A stretch of 64,000 nt of DNA from Aschersonia sp. MBC 622 (lineage: Eukaryota > Ascomycota > Sordariomycetes > Hypocreales > Clavicipitaceae): positions 62,001-126,000 of the forward strand of contig JARJPL010000237.1 of NCBI GenBank assembly GCA_030782805.1, in the 5' to 3' direction. Below the pieces are notes generated by a model. It did no database searches. It worked only from the letters and a program-made list of their open reading frames with translations, and had not been told where the DNA came from. Positions 33,347-43,878 of the stretch are shown in pieces. The position numbers and the translations under genes were made by a program. The first letter of the stretch is position 1; the number at the start of each line of letters is the position of its first letter.

Positions 33347-33802
33347 AATTCATTTTTTTTGCCTTCATCTTTTTTTTTCCAGGATTCTGCTTTTTTTTCA
33401 TTTGCATTTTGGTTGGCTGATCTCGTCCCATAGATTCGCAACGATATGCGTAGTCAATCGCATTCTATCCTGGATGTTGATGGTTGCCTTCAGTGTTTCC
33501 GCTGCCCTTGAACGGAAGCTTTTTACGCGCGTGCATTCTGTTAGTCACGTTACATCAGACAGGCATAACTGATACGCTGCCATGGCTGACAGAGTGCTCT
33601 TTTGCGCTCATTCGAATCCTTCATGCTTATTTAGCAGAATCAAGTTCGTTTTAACGCTTTCATAAGATGCTTCCTATTTTAGGAAGACTTGAAACCTTAG
33701 TCGCTATTCGATCTAAGATAGTCCCCAGCATAAAAAAAATAACGGTGTTGCCCATCGTTTATAGTTGAAACAGTGTACTTCATTTTAATGAGCTTAAATA
33801 TA
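33347..33802. other. Intergenic region between the tRNA-like element and GART
   Basis: About 450 bp with several poly-T runs near 33352..33400. No gene seen. Confidence 0.6.
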
Positions 33803-34483
33803 TCATGTCCGACTCGCGATAATCTCTTTAGCGACTTTGGCTGTCGCATTAACAATGAGCGCATGCTCGTGCCCGTGAATCTTTTCCTTCAGCGCCTCTA
33901 GATCCTCGCCCTCCCACGGAATTTCCTGTACGATGATGGGCGCGCCGCGGTCGACCTCAGCAATCACGTAGTGCGCCATGATTCCCGTGCGGGTGAGGGT
34001 ACCGGCCTGAAAGGCGGCAAAGGCACGCTCGATGGCGTTGGCGCCGTCGAATTCGCCGGGCATGGCGGGGTGTAGGTTGATGATGCGAATGCCGGCCCTG
34101 TCAATGGGATCCAGAAAGGCTGGCGAAAAGACGTACATCCAGCCAGCAAGCACAATCAGCTCCGGGCGCTGGTCCTGAGGCGCTGATAGGATTTTGGCCG
34201 CAAGAGCGGCGTCGTACTTTTGACGGGCTTTTGTGATCTTGGCCTCGTCCGTCTCCCCCTTTTCCTGAAAGCCGTTACTGATCAGGTTGAAGTACTGCCA
34301 AGGGATGCCGGCCTTGTCGGCACGCGCCGTAGCATATGCAGTCTTGCGGTTGGTGATGAGCCCAATGATGCGACTTTGTGGCAGGAAACCGCTGGCTATG
34401 CCGTCAATAAGAGCCTGAAAGTTAGAGCCGAAGCCCGAGGCCATGACTGTAATGCGGCATGGTGAGCCTTGTGACTCTACCAT
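33803..34483 (-). CDS. ade8: Phosphoribosylglycinamide formyltransferase (GART)
   Basis: Transfers a formyl group from 10-formyl-tetrahydrofolate to GAR in de novo purine synthesis, in the cytosol. Single exon, 226 aa, a complete stand-alone enzyme as in yeast Ade8. The N-terminal GAR-binding loop is ASGFGSNFQALI. The catalytic Asn-His pair lies in IINLHPAMPGEFDG and the catalytic Asp in AEVDRGAPII. It depends on reduced folate, as supplied in polyglutamated form by the FPGS products encoded earlier in the window. The start at 34483 lies 10 residues before the conserved strand. Confidence 0.95.
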   Translation of the reverse strand: MVESQGSPCRITVMASGFGSNFQALIDGIASGFLPQSRIIGLITNRKTAYATARADKAGIPWQYFNLISNGFQEKGETDEAKITKARQKYDAALAAKILSAPQDQRPELIVLAGWMYVFSPAFLDPIDRAGIRIINLHPAMPGEFDGANAIERAFAAFQAGTLTRTGIMAHYVIAEVDRGAPIIVQEIPWEGEDLEALKEKIHGHEHALIVNATAKVAKEIIASRT

Positions 34484-34991
34484 CTTGCAAACTTTTCTTT
34501 CTGAAAAAAAAAATCAAAGCTGATGGTTGTGGTTGAATGTAAGGCAGCACGCAGGTTGACAAAAAACATCGCCGTCCCACATAAACTCGAGTTGGTTGGC
34601 CGCCTGGCGAACCGCCAGTGACTGTGGGTCTGACTCCAGTGTTAGGGAGGGCGAATTACAGCAGACACAGCGCTGGATTTAGCAGTCGAGCCCGCTAAAA
34701 ACCAGGTACTTGAACTCCACGATGCCGCGCCTACAGGGCGTCGATGCACTGTATCTGTTACAGTGACTTGTGCAAACCACCTGTGTAGGTAGCTGACTGG
34801 CGAGCTAATACGTGGGGGATTAGGTATTAGACAGACAAGGAAGGAAGCTTCGCGTCGCCACTTGGCGCCTCGTCCCTCCCAAGAAGACATCCTTTCAACT
34901 TATGTGCAATTCGACCGTCATCTCCAGCTTTTTAACCCAATCTGTTGCCTCCGAATAGTCCACTTTTGGATTTGATTCATCATTCTACATC
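34484..34991. other. Divergent promoter between GART and the small coiled-coil gene
   Basis: About 510 bp. No gene seen. Shared promoter by geometry only. Confidence 0.6.
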
Positions 34992-35560
34992 ATGGCAACG
35001 CCGCCAAGTGAACCAAATGGCGTCCTAGACCATCTCTCAGACAATGACCATGTCCCAGCCATCAATGGCCACATAGATGAAAAACAAGACCTGCCCTCTC
35101 GGAGCCAATCTCCAGAGTCACCACAGCACCAACTTCCGGATCCGCCATCGCCAGGAGCCCTAGAGGAACTACAACCTTTCGACTGGGAAGCATTTGAGTC
35201 ACGATATGAAGCTGCCCTAGTCAAGGCCAGCGAAGAAGAAACGGCCATCCTGAAAGAAGCAGAGTCCCTATCCAAGGCATGTGAACAATGGAAAGCTAGT
35301 ACGGACGATTTTCATGTTGACCCCTCACCAGTACTTCCAAGTCTGGGCTACTGCGGCATCTTCCCATGACGATGCCCGATCCGTGAAACGTTTGCAGACT
35401 AGGCAGCGCTTTGTCAACTTGGCCGAGGAGAAGCTTTCGCAGAAGCAAAAACATTGTTCGTATTCAAGGCAATTGATAGTACGCTACTGCTGACTTTTTG
35501 GTAGATGTTGAAGTCGTTCGAGCATTCGAGAGTGCGTTGGCGCTGCTCAAGTCGAGCTGA
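34992..35560 (+). CDS. Small conserved-looking coiled-coil protein with a GC-AG intron
   Basis: 154 aa from exons 34992..35276, 35332..35455 and 35505..35560. I do not know a named function. The first 60 residues are Pro/Asp/Ser-rich, then FDWEAFESRYEAAL leads into a helical region with YFQVWATAASSHDDARSVKRL and RFVNLAEEKLSQKQKHY, ending FESALALLKSS. The first intron must begin GCATGT (GC-AG type), because no GT donor keeps the frame. The second begins GTTCGT and ends GGTAG. The resulting protein is continuous and helical, supporting the model. Homologues of similar size seem familiar from other Sordariomycetes, but I cannot name the family. Confidence 0.75.
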
Positions 35561-35883
35561 AATCGGCCCTGGAAACAACGAGTTGCTTCTTTATTCCTGC
35601 TATCCAACTGAAAACATGACTGGCGAATGCTCGAAGATCTGAATAAATCATCCTCGACATTAATTTTACCGATTTTATACTGACACCGCTGCCTGGACGG
35701 TCGTCGCGTCGCGTCAAATCTTCAAAGTGGGGCACGTGACAGCTCTTCGGTGCCTGGTTCTTCTCTTCTCCTAGCCCTCCGTCTTGTTGACCCTTTACAA
35801 CCACGGCTGTGCGCGGGCGCGAGAATGCCAGATCACAATACGCAGGGAATCCAAACATTCAAAGTACCAACTATTCTACCTGT
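35561..35883. other. Short intergenic region before the DUF3807 gene
   Basis: About 320 bp. A CACGTG E-box lies at 35733..35738. No gene seen, unless the DUF3807 gene has an upstream exon starting at 35824. Confidence 0.5.
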
Positions 35884-36390
35884 ATGACCACGCCCCTGCC
35901 TTTTCTTTGCTCGAGAGATTTGCAAGCTAACTTTCACAAGAATGAGCTGGCCGCATTTCACGATGCCCACTTCTCCAGCGCAGAAGTGAACAAGTTTCAG
36001 CAGGAATTTGTTTGGCCGAACCCGGAGGTCATCAGTAACTATGGCAAGACGGAAGAGTATTGGGAAGAAGAGGATGATTTGGGCTACTATGATGATGGCG
36101 TGAAACGAACATTGACAGACGAACAAATTGCAATTTTTCGTCATTCGGAAATTCGAGAGCTTGAACGCACCAAGGAGAAAGCATCGAAGCAGCCGCACTC
36201 GGAAAATCCTGCTGAAGAGCTGGACACGAGCAGAGGCCAGACTGGCGGGAAAACCGCCAATAAACCCCCGGACGGCAAGAAATGCAAGAGGAGAAGGACC
36301 AAGCAAGCCAAGCGAGAACCGAAACCTGATCTGCGGAAACGAACATGGGATGTTGTGGAAGCTGGACTTGACTCTCTTGACTATGATTAA
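35884..36390 (+). CDS. DUF3807 fungal protein
   Basis: 168 aa. The segment with EYWEEEDDLGYYDDGVKRTL followed by TDEQIAIFRHSEI matches the fungal DUF3807 family, of unknown function. The C-terminal third is Lys/Arg-rich (KKCKRRRTKQAKRE) and may be a nuclear localisation signal; the protein ends GLDSLDYD. I use the ATG at 35884, the first in frame. An alternative model begins at 35824 and splices from a GTACCA donor into this frame after CTCGAG. The open frame upstream starts only at GTG. Confidence 0.78.
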   Translation: MTTPLPFLCSRDLQANFHKNELAAFHDAHFSSAEVNKFQQEFVWPNPEVISNYGKTEEYWEEEDDLGYYDDGVKRTLTDEQIAIFRHSEIRELERTKEKASKQPHSENPAEELDTSRGQTGGKTANKPPDGKKCKRRRTKQAKREPKPDLRKRTWDVVEAGLDSLDYD

Positions 36391-37286
36391 TGAAACGAAT
36401 TGGCGTTAACGAATACCCACGGAGCTACAAGGTAAGATGATTCTCTGTTTTTTGACTTGTTGACTTGCTGTGAACGGCGTATGATGAAAACCTTTGTATC
36501 GTCATCCTTAGTCAGATTAGTGTCAAAGGCTTAGGAACCATGGCTGTTGTCATTGGCGAGGCTCGAGGATGCTAAGAGGACGAGACATTAATCTTCTCTC
36601 TGACGCCAGAGAAATGTTTAATTTTGTTGAAACAGCCGAGGAAAGAAAGCGTGCTAATATGGTCGTTGAACCTATAGGATGGTCTGGCTGTTTTTTTCAT
36701 ATGGGATTCTCGGCATGGCTGAAGATTGAGATGGGTGAAGGACTGTTGTACTCGAATGCAGAGTTGTTTAACTTGAAGCAGGCGTTGTCCTGACAATTGA
36801 TTATTTCATTATTACTTTTAATTATAATCTGGATTTCTCCTTCCTGCTTGTAAAGGAGAACACTGATGACGTGCTCCAACGACAGCCGCTGCGAACCACT
36901 GGGGGTGGTGCTGGCTGCCCGCATGTACCTCTGTCGGGTCCCGCCCGCCTCTTGGCTCCTTGGACCCCTCTAAATAGGTACTCAGCGTCCAATACCCGTT
37001 GCAGCCTACCTAAGTAGGTAGGTACCTACCTTATTAATTAGTTACTCCGTACCAAGCCTGCTTCTTCATCCCACCACCACCACCTTGGCTGATCCTGATT
37101 TTGCCCGCGCCCAGTCCCCGACCATCCTCCAGCGTCAAACACACCTGGTGCCGTTGGCCAAATCACAGCCTCGCCATCCCACCACTGCTCCTCCTACCCA
37201 TCGTCGCTTGCTCGTGCCATTGCGATCTTCATCAGTTATTTTCCTTTCATCGCGTCGCGCCGCCTGTGCCGTCTCCCTCGCCCAAC
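36391..37286. other. Intergenic region upstream of CK2 alpha
   Basis: About 900 bp. A palindromic CCTACCTAAGTAGG / GGTACCTACC cluster lies at 37008..37032 in the presumed CK2 promoter. No gene I can support. Confidence 0.6.
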
Positions 37287-38658
37287 ATGGCGCGCGTCTA
37301 CGCAGATGTCAACTCGAACATGCCCCGCAGCTACTGGGACTACGACAGCGTTAATATCAGTACGTTGCACCGTCATCTGCTTCCATCCTGGCGTGACTCA
37401 GCTCTTGTGCTAACTCAGATCCCAGGTTGGGGCGTTTTGGAAAACTATGAGGTCGTTCGCAAAATTGGTACGCTGCGATTCACCCCCGCCCACCAGCTCG
37501 CCAAATAATGGCAGAAAAATAAAACCCGCGTGAACTGGGCCGACATGCAAAATTCTGATGCCATGTCCTTGCTAACATTTTCTTCTTCTGATTCTAGGCC
37601 GCGGAAAGTACTCGGAAGTTTTCGAGGGTATCAACACTATCAACTACCAGAAATGCGTCATCAAAGTCTTGAAGCCCGTTAAGAAGAAGAAGATCAAGCG
37701 GGAGATCAAAATTCTGCAGAACCTCGCCGGCGGCCCCAACGTCGTCGCGTTGCTTGATGTTGTTCGCGACTCTCAGGTGAGCCTACGTACTACGCGGCAT
37801 TCTACTCGCCGATTACTCTCTTTACGTTACAAGGCTAATCAGGCCACTACTGTTACCAGAGCAAAACGCCCTCCCTCATCTTCGAATATGTCAACAATAC
37901 CGACTTCCGCAACCTGTACCCCAAATTTAACGATCTCGATGTCCGCTACTACATTCTTGAGCTCCTCGTAGCCCTGGACTTTTGCCACAGCAAAGGCATC
38001 ATGCACCGTGACGTGAAGCCGCACAATGTCATGATTGATCATGAGAACCGCAAGGTACGCTACCTAGTAACCTCACTCTTGAACCCGCACTCCATCTTTT
38101 ACTGACTCATTTTTCAAGCTCCGTCTCATCGATTGGGGTCTGGCCGAATTTTACCACCCTGCTACAGAGTACAACGTCCGAGTCGCATCCCGTTACTTTA
38201 AGGGTCCCGAACTGCTCGTCGACTTCCAGGAATACGACTACAGTCTTGACATGTGGAGCCTCGGCGCCATGTTTGCGTCCATGATCTTCCGCAAAGAGCC
38301 GTTTTTTCACGGGCAGAGCAACACCGACCAGCTTGTCAAGATTGCCAAGGTTCTTGGCACCGATGAGCTCTTTGAGTACCTCGACAAATATGAGATTGAG
38401 CTCGATGCACAATACGACGATATACTCGGCCGCTTTCAAAAGAAGCCTTGGCACAGTTTCGTCACGTCGGAGAACCAGCGCTTCGTGTCCAACGAGGCCA
38501 TTGATTTCCTCGACAAGCTGCTGCGCTACGACCACCAAGAGCGCCTCACCGCAAAGGAGGCACAAGGCCACGCCTACTTTGACCCTGTCCGCGATCCCGA
38601 GATTTTCAAGCACAACCTCGCCAACGCCAGCACTGGTGGGCCGTACAAGACCGCTTGA
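37287..38658 (+). CDS. cka1: Casein kinase 2 catalytic subunit alpha
   Basis: Constitutive Ser/Thr kinase of nucleus and cytoplasm. Five exons (37287..37359, 37426..37467, 37598..37776, 37860..38054, 38119..38658) give 342 aa in frame. Landmarks are the N-terminus ARVYADVNSNMPRSYWDYDS, Gly-rich loop GRGKYSEVFEG, catalytic Lys in CVIKVLKP, the CK2-specific basic cluster KKKKIKRE, catalytic loop HRDVKPHNVM, the DWG variant of DFG (LIDWGLAEFYHP) and YDYSLDMWSLG. Sequence and length closely follow other CK2 alpha proteins. The start ATG is in context CAACATGG. Confidence 0.97.
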
Positions 38659-39752
38659 GCAACGCGCGTTGATTACACCTGTTCGACTAGCCGACGGCAT
38701 TCGCTGGAGCGTTGGCTGCCTACTTGGATGGAGATGCGTACCCTGCCTTTATACAGCCGTAGGCGAAGACAGATCATTCCGCTATCCACGATACCTCTAA
38801 GGACTTTCCTCTAAGGACCTGATGCGGATGGAACCTAGAGGCACACGGCTCGTTCTTCATACTATAAGCACACGAGTACATCACGAAAAGAAAACACTAA
38901 ACTCGAGTAACATGCACGTCAGCGCGTGTATGACGGACGAAAAGGCAACGAAAAGACAAACGGCTAATCACACTGGAGTCACTGGCGCATACTGAATCAC
39001 AATTCTAGAACGAATAGGTAAGAAAGGGGGGGTGATTGACAGCTCAGGTAGAAGCCCGCCCGGACAGTAGTATTATGACGGTACGCTCGCCGTGTTCGTC
39101 TACATAAGCAAGAACTTGTCTGGTTTTGAGTTTCTTGGGTTCGATTCTCGGCGTTGCAGGAATCAGGGAATCATGGCCGACACAGCCATCTTACACTTTT
39201 TTTGAGCATTGCGGAGGAATACAACAAAGCAGCGGAAACCAGTCTTGGATGATTAGGCCTCATCCTTTTTTTATTTGTGTGTAATGTTATCCTTTCAAAT
39301 GCATGGAGAGACGGTTTTGGTGTTCATTTGCTTTGCTTTATTTGGTTTCTGTTTTGCTGTCTGGTTTGTGCCTTGTTTTTCCTTGATTTTCTTTCTACCA
39401 GTCCAGTGTCTTGGTTCTTGTTTGCTTATCAGCTCCTTTTCTTTTTAGGCCATGATTTCCTACTAACGACAGCGAAAGTTTCAATAAAAAAATATATCAC
39501 ACCATTTTGCGTAGCATCCCCGGCTTCAGCCGTCTTCTCCTCGTGACACTAATCATCGACGTATTAATACTTTTCTCTTTCATCTTCATTACTAGATGGG
39601 CCATCTTGATTACATGAAAAAGCAAAGATTTCAAAAATGTATGTGATCCAAACTCCACTGTATCCCGTACTCCCCATTGAAAAGAAATAAAAAAAAAACC
39701 AATAATGGGCCATGAATAGCTGTCCATCCAAAAATGCTGGGCCTCTTCTTAC
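38659..39752. other. Convergent intergenic region, CK2 alpha and AT-hook gene
   Basis: About 1.1 kb of 3' flanks, T-rich on the plus strand around 39260..39450. No gene seen. Confidence 0.6.
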
Positions 39753-42700
39753 TTATAAACAGGTGAAACAAAAGTCGCGTCCACACGTATACCCATCAAC
39801 GCCGCACGTGCCCTTTTGTTCCGCCGAAGCGTCTACGCTGGGTGGTGCCGCGCTTGCCGATTTGCGCCTGCGTTCTTTTGCTTCCTGGCGATCTCTGCTA
39901 GACTTGGACTTGTCTCGCGAGAACGACGACAGGGCGCCTAGACTCAAGCGTGTCAGGGAAGAGGAGGAGGAGGAGGAGGAGGAGGAGGGTTGTTTTGATT
40001 TTCGGCGAGACGAGCTGCTGCCGTAGGAGGATGAGCGGTGCGTTTTCGATTTCGAGGAATAGTGTGCGGGGGTGACGGCGGAAGCCTGTTTCGGCGCGGG
40101 CGTGGTTGGTTTCTTCTTGATGAGAGTCTCAATGTCGTCTTCACCTCCGCCAACAAGAGATAAGAGAGAACGTCTCGAGGACGAAGAGCCATGTCTGGCA
40201 CTCTTTGTTCCAGACACTGGAGCCGGTGTCCGTGACCAGCTTGATGATGGCAGCCTCGATCGTTCCCCTATACTAGAGGGCGATGACTCCTTCGAGGTCG
40301 CATTTGGGGTAGACGTCATCGATGTCAAAGAAGTTATCGACTTCCTATTGTCGTGCCGCTTCGACTTGCTCTGTTGTGGCAGTGGACGTCGCGGTGCCGG
40401 CGATACGGGGACGTGGTTCGACTGATATGAACGAGTGTTCTCCTCTGTGTCAATGTCAAACTTGTCGGGCTCTTCTCTGACAAAGACAGCTTTGGTGAAC
40501 TCGTATTTCATCATGACTGGCACTTGCCCGGGCTCCTTTTCAACGGGCCTGTCCTTTTGAGCGCTCTGTTCAGGCACCTTCGTTGTAGGCTCCACGGTTT
40601 GAGTGTACTCCATCTCCGTCTCTTCGCCCGTAAGTGGTATGTCTGCTGCAACATCTTCAAAAATGTCCATGCTTTCATACATGGGCTCTTCATTGACAAA
40701 GATTGGCTGCTCAGGCACGATTGACGGTGAGGGTACTGGCTCACTGTTGGCAGATGCAGCGACCATGTTGTTAATGTGAGTGTCCTCCTTTGCAAAGTCA
40801 TACTGGCTGATGGGGCTAGAGAGAGCATGTTCGACTTCCGACATTACGTCGAGGCTGTCTAGTATATCTGCGGCTCCAAGTAGATTATCGTCTTGGAAGG
40901 GGGGCTCCGCAGGTACAGAAATACTGCCCACTGGTTGTCTTTCTGCTGGCTCGTTGGTCGCTTGTTCACTAGACGCTTGCTCGCTTCGGACATCAATTCC
41001 GCTGTCATCGCCATCTCCACCGGTGGGCAAAGATGATCTCCCTGCCTCATCGGGTTCTGTAGTCTTGCAGGGTGGTACAGATACAGCTTCTGTCATACCC
41101 GTGGTATCATCTAGTGGCACATTTGTGTCGGTGCAATTGCTCGGGGTGACTTCTTTACTCCCATGGCAGTCTACCAGTTTAGCAGTAGCCGTCTGTTCAG
41201 CAACCTTCGAGGACGACTGCTTTGACACGGAGACTGCTTCACTGCGTCGGACAACAGCTACTGGAACCTGCGGCGGCTTCTTCTTCCCGCCTATAGTTAC
41301 ACGCTTCAAGGCACTGAGCAGCGCCGGCGCTTCATCGTCAGAAAGGGCATAGACTGTATCAATGTAGTTCTCGCCCAGAAAACTATGCACCTGTACTTCC
41401 GGCTTCTTATATGAAAACACAGGGTTTTTGATTGAAAAGGCCGCGGGTGCTTGATCGTCTGATATCCCTTCGTCATCTTCTTCAAAATGTACCACGCTGT
41501 TGACATGATTCTTCATGGTTTGGCGCATGATCTGGGTTGACTGTGGCTTTTTCGGCGTAGTTCGAATTGGGAGGCTTGTCACACTGTCCTGAGAATCAGG
41601 AATTGTGGACGGAATCTCCTCGCTCGATTCTTCCGCAGTAGCTTTCTCAGCGGCCGCTGCTGCGAGTTCTTCTGCTTGTTGCTTCTCTTTCTTCGCCTTT
41701 TCGGCCGCTTCCTTCTCCTTTGCTGCCTCTTCAGCCTCTTCCTTTTCCTTCCTTTTCCGTTCTCGTCGCGCTTGCACCGACAATGCTCTCAAATGCATCT
41801 TTATTTTGTAGCTGGTGCGTCGCTCTGCAGAGACTTTTTCCCATGACACTTGCTCGCCGAAGTTGGCTGGTTTTCGTTCCCGTCCTGATCGTCTACGGCC
41901 TTCAGCGCTAACGTCAAGTTCATCACCATGTTCTTTGGCCGCTGTAGATCGACGAACAGCTCTGTCGATGAGCTCCTTTTGTATCTTTCGCAGCATGGTT
42001 TCGGCCTTGCTAGCATCTTTGTCCCGCTCGGCTGCCCCGTCGGACTCGGTCCCGGAATTTTCCCCTTTTGATGCCGGTTTGGTGCCATCCCGGTTTCTCT
42101 TTTTCGACGTTGCGTTCGACGCCAGCTTCAATGCTTCAGCCAATTCTCCCCAGAGCGTATCGTCATCCTCGTCGCCGAATTCGCCAGCAGGGTTTTCCAG
42201 GTCAGGTAGCCCACCGTTGTCCTCGCCCCCACCGTCATAGGCACCAGTATCACCACTAGGAACACCGGCATCACCATCAGGAACGCTAACATCACCGGTA
42301 GGAGCGCCTGGGGCATCGCTAGGCTTAGGTGGTCGGCCCAATCGTTTGCCGTTCTTGGAAAATCGTGGTTGCGGGGGCCTACGTCGTCGTTTGCGACCCA
42401 AAGCATCGTAGGTAATCTCCATCTCTGGTGGACAGTTATCCGTGCTCTCATACCCAAGTGTGAAATGCGACGGCATTAATGCGGGATCCAGTTGGAGAGT
42501 CGGTATATTCGACGCCGGCTGCATTCCTTGTGGTGGCCAGGTCGCTGAGCCGTATGTCAAATTTTCGGGCGCGATCCAAGGGCCCGGGGGCATCGGAGCA
42601 CCATTCGATACTGGAAATTGGCCAGAAAAGCCGTCCCACGGTGGTGCATAGGGTCCCGAGCCTGGGAAAGGATTGCCATACCAATTTTGCACGAACCCCG

Positions 42701-43196
42701 AGTGTATGCTACCAGCAACGGCAGGCATGTACGCAGGAGGGGCAGTGTCAGGAGCATAAGTAACAGGTGTTTCATTCGTCTGGTCAACTTGATAATTGAC
42801 AGTACCAGCCTCATCTTCCCTAGGGTCGCACTGCTGCGTATCCAAGTGGTATGGCAAGCTGTCGGGGTGCGCCAGGGTACCAAGCTGTGCATTGATCGTC
42901 GGGTCGACTAGATTGATGTCTCCTGCCGGTATCGTGCAAAGCGCCGGGTCAATAGCCTCAGCTTTCTCTGCAGACTTTCCGTCATACTTGTTGAATATCT
43001 GGGCAAGCGTCGCACGGAAGCGGGGGTCGGCAAAGGCTCGCTCCAGATGCTGCTGGTATGCTTTGTCGTCTGCTCCGCCGGGCAGTTTTTCATCTTGTGG
43101 TAGTATTGGAGGATGTAAGCTGCTGTTTGAATCTTGGACAAGCGGCGGAGAGGCTGTACGCCGCCGCTTTGGCACAGGCTCGTTTTCCATGACCAT
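39753..43196 (-). CDS. Large AT-hook nuclear protein, possibly Scm3-like
   Basis: 1147 aa in one exon. The N-terminus has a KRRR nuclear signal. Residues about 45-100 form the most folded-looking part (RFRATLAQIFNKYDG then IPAGDINLVDP). A basic AT-hook region follows at about 268-292 (KRLGRPPKP). Next come an acidic stretch and a Lys/Glu/Ala coiled coil near 470-530, then long disordered sequence. A Ser-rich basic tail ends in a Cys cluster C1131-x6-C1138-x4-C1143-x2-C1146. The N-terminal pattern and AT-hook recall the extended Scm3/HJURP CENP-A chaperones of filamentous fungi, but the match is weak. The safer call is an uncharacterised chromatin protein. Confidence 0.65.
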   Translation of the reverse strand: MVMENEPVPKRRRTASPPLVQDSNSSLHPPILPQDEKLPGGADDKAYQQHLERAFADPRFRATLAQIFNKYDGKSAEKAEAIDPALCTIPAGDINLVDPTINAQLGTLAHPDSLPYHLDTQQCDPREDEAGTVNYQVDQTNETPVTYAPDTAPPAYMPAVAGSIHSGFVQNWYGNPFPGSGPYAPPWDGFSGQFPVSNGAPMPPGPWIAPENLTYGSATWPPQGMQPASNIPTLQLDPALMPSHFTLGYESTDNCPPEMEITYDALGRKRRRRPPQPRFSKNGKRLGRPPKPSDAPGAPTGDVSVPDGDAGVPSGDTGAYDGGGEDNGGLPDLENPAGEFGDEDDDTLWGELAEALKLASNATSKKRNRDGTKPASKGENSGTESDGAAERDKDASKAETMLRKIQKELIDRAVRRSTAAKEHGDELDVSAEGRRRSGRERKPANFGEQVSWEKVSAERRTSYKIKMHLRALSVQARRERKRKEKEEAEEAAKEKEAAEKAKKEKQQAEELAAAAAEKATAEESSEEIPSTIPDSQDSVTSLPIRTTPKKPQSTQIMRQTMKNHVNSVVHFEEDDEGISDDQAPAAFSIKNPVFSYKKPEVQVHSFLGENYIDTVYALSDDEAPALLSALKRVTIGGKKKPPQVPVAVVRRSEAVSVSKQSSSKVAEQTATAKLVDCHGSKEVTPSNCTDTNVPLDDTTGMTEAVSVPPCKTTEPDEAGRSSLPTGGDGDDSGIDVRSEQASSEQATNEPAERQPVGSISVPAEPPFQDDNLLGAADILDSLDVMSEVEHALSSPISQYDFAKEDTHINNMVAASANSEPVPSPSIVPEQPIFVNEEPMYESMDIFEDVAADIPLTGEETEMEYTQTVEPTTKVPEQSAQKDRPVEKEPGQVPVMMKYEFTKAVFVREEPDKFDIDTEENTRSYQSNHVPVSPAPRRPLPQQSKSKRHDNRKSITSLTSMTSTPNATSKESSPSSIGERSRLPSSSWSRTPAPVSGTKSARHGSSSSRRSLLSLVGGGEDDIETLIKKKPTTPAPKQASAVTPAHYSSKSKTHRSSSYGSSSSRRKSKQPSSSSSSSSSSLTRLSLGALSSFSRDKSKSSRDRQEAKERRRKSASAAPPSVDASAEQKGTCGVDGYTCGRDFCFTCL

Positions 43197-43878
43197 CCAT
43201 CCGCAGGTCGAGGGCTAGCAGAAGCTATGTGGCGTGCCAGATTCCACTATTGAGAGTGGCTATATGGAACATTTCCGTGTTTTGGCCGTAGAGAATTGTA
43301 TCTATCGCGACGGGCGCGTGCCTTGTATCGTAAATTCGCGGGATTGTCGTGAAGATGTTGTCGTTTGGCAATGTAAATAGACTGGTCTGGTAGCCGGGTT
43401 TACATTTTGGCCCACCGCGTTGTGGTGGTGGGTACGCGTAGAGTGCAGGTACTCTCGCCCGCTAAAGCGCGTCCCAATCAGCGCTACAGACACTCGTGCA
43501 AGGGATGCACCTTTTTACTTGGACTAAGATCATATTATCGGTAGAGCTAAACTTACAACTGCTTCACGTTGGTCTGAGCGAATCACCATACATTCGCCAT
43601 ATACTGCTGGGCCGGAACTATGTCCACGGGCAAGTCACTGAAGCTGCCCCACAGCAGAGAGTTGGGGTGCTGGGGAAGACTTGCAGGTGCTCTTCAGCCC
43701 CCACCAAGTTGCCTACTAACCTACCTAGGCACCTACCTACAGAGACTAACTAATTACCTGCAACAACGCTCGTGACAACAACGTCATTCTACACCTTGTA
43801 CGCTCAACTCAACTCCGAATCCAACAACTCGCCCATATACCCCCGGTCAACAGAATGGGCGCTATATTATAGAGAAAC
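43197..43878. other. Divergent promoter, AT-hook gene and Atg6
   Basis: About 680 bp. CCTACCTAGGCACCTACCTAC near 43720..43741 is another copy of the dispersed CCTACC motif. No gene seen. Confidence 0.6.
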
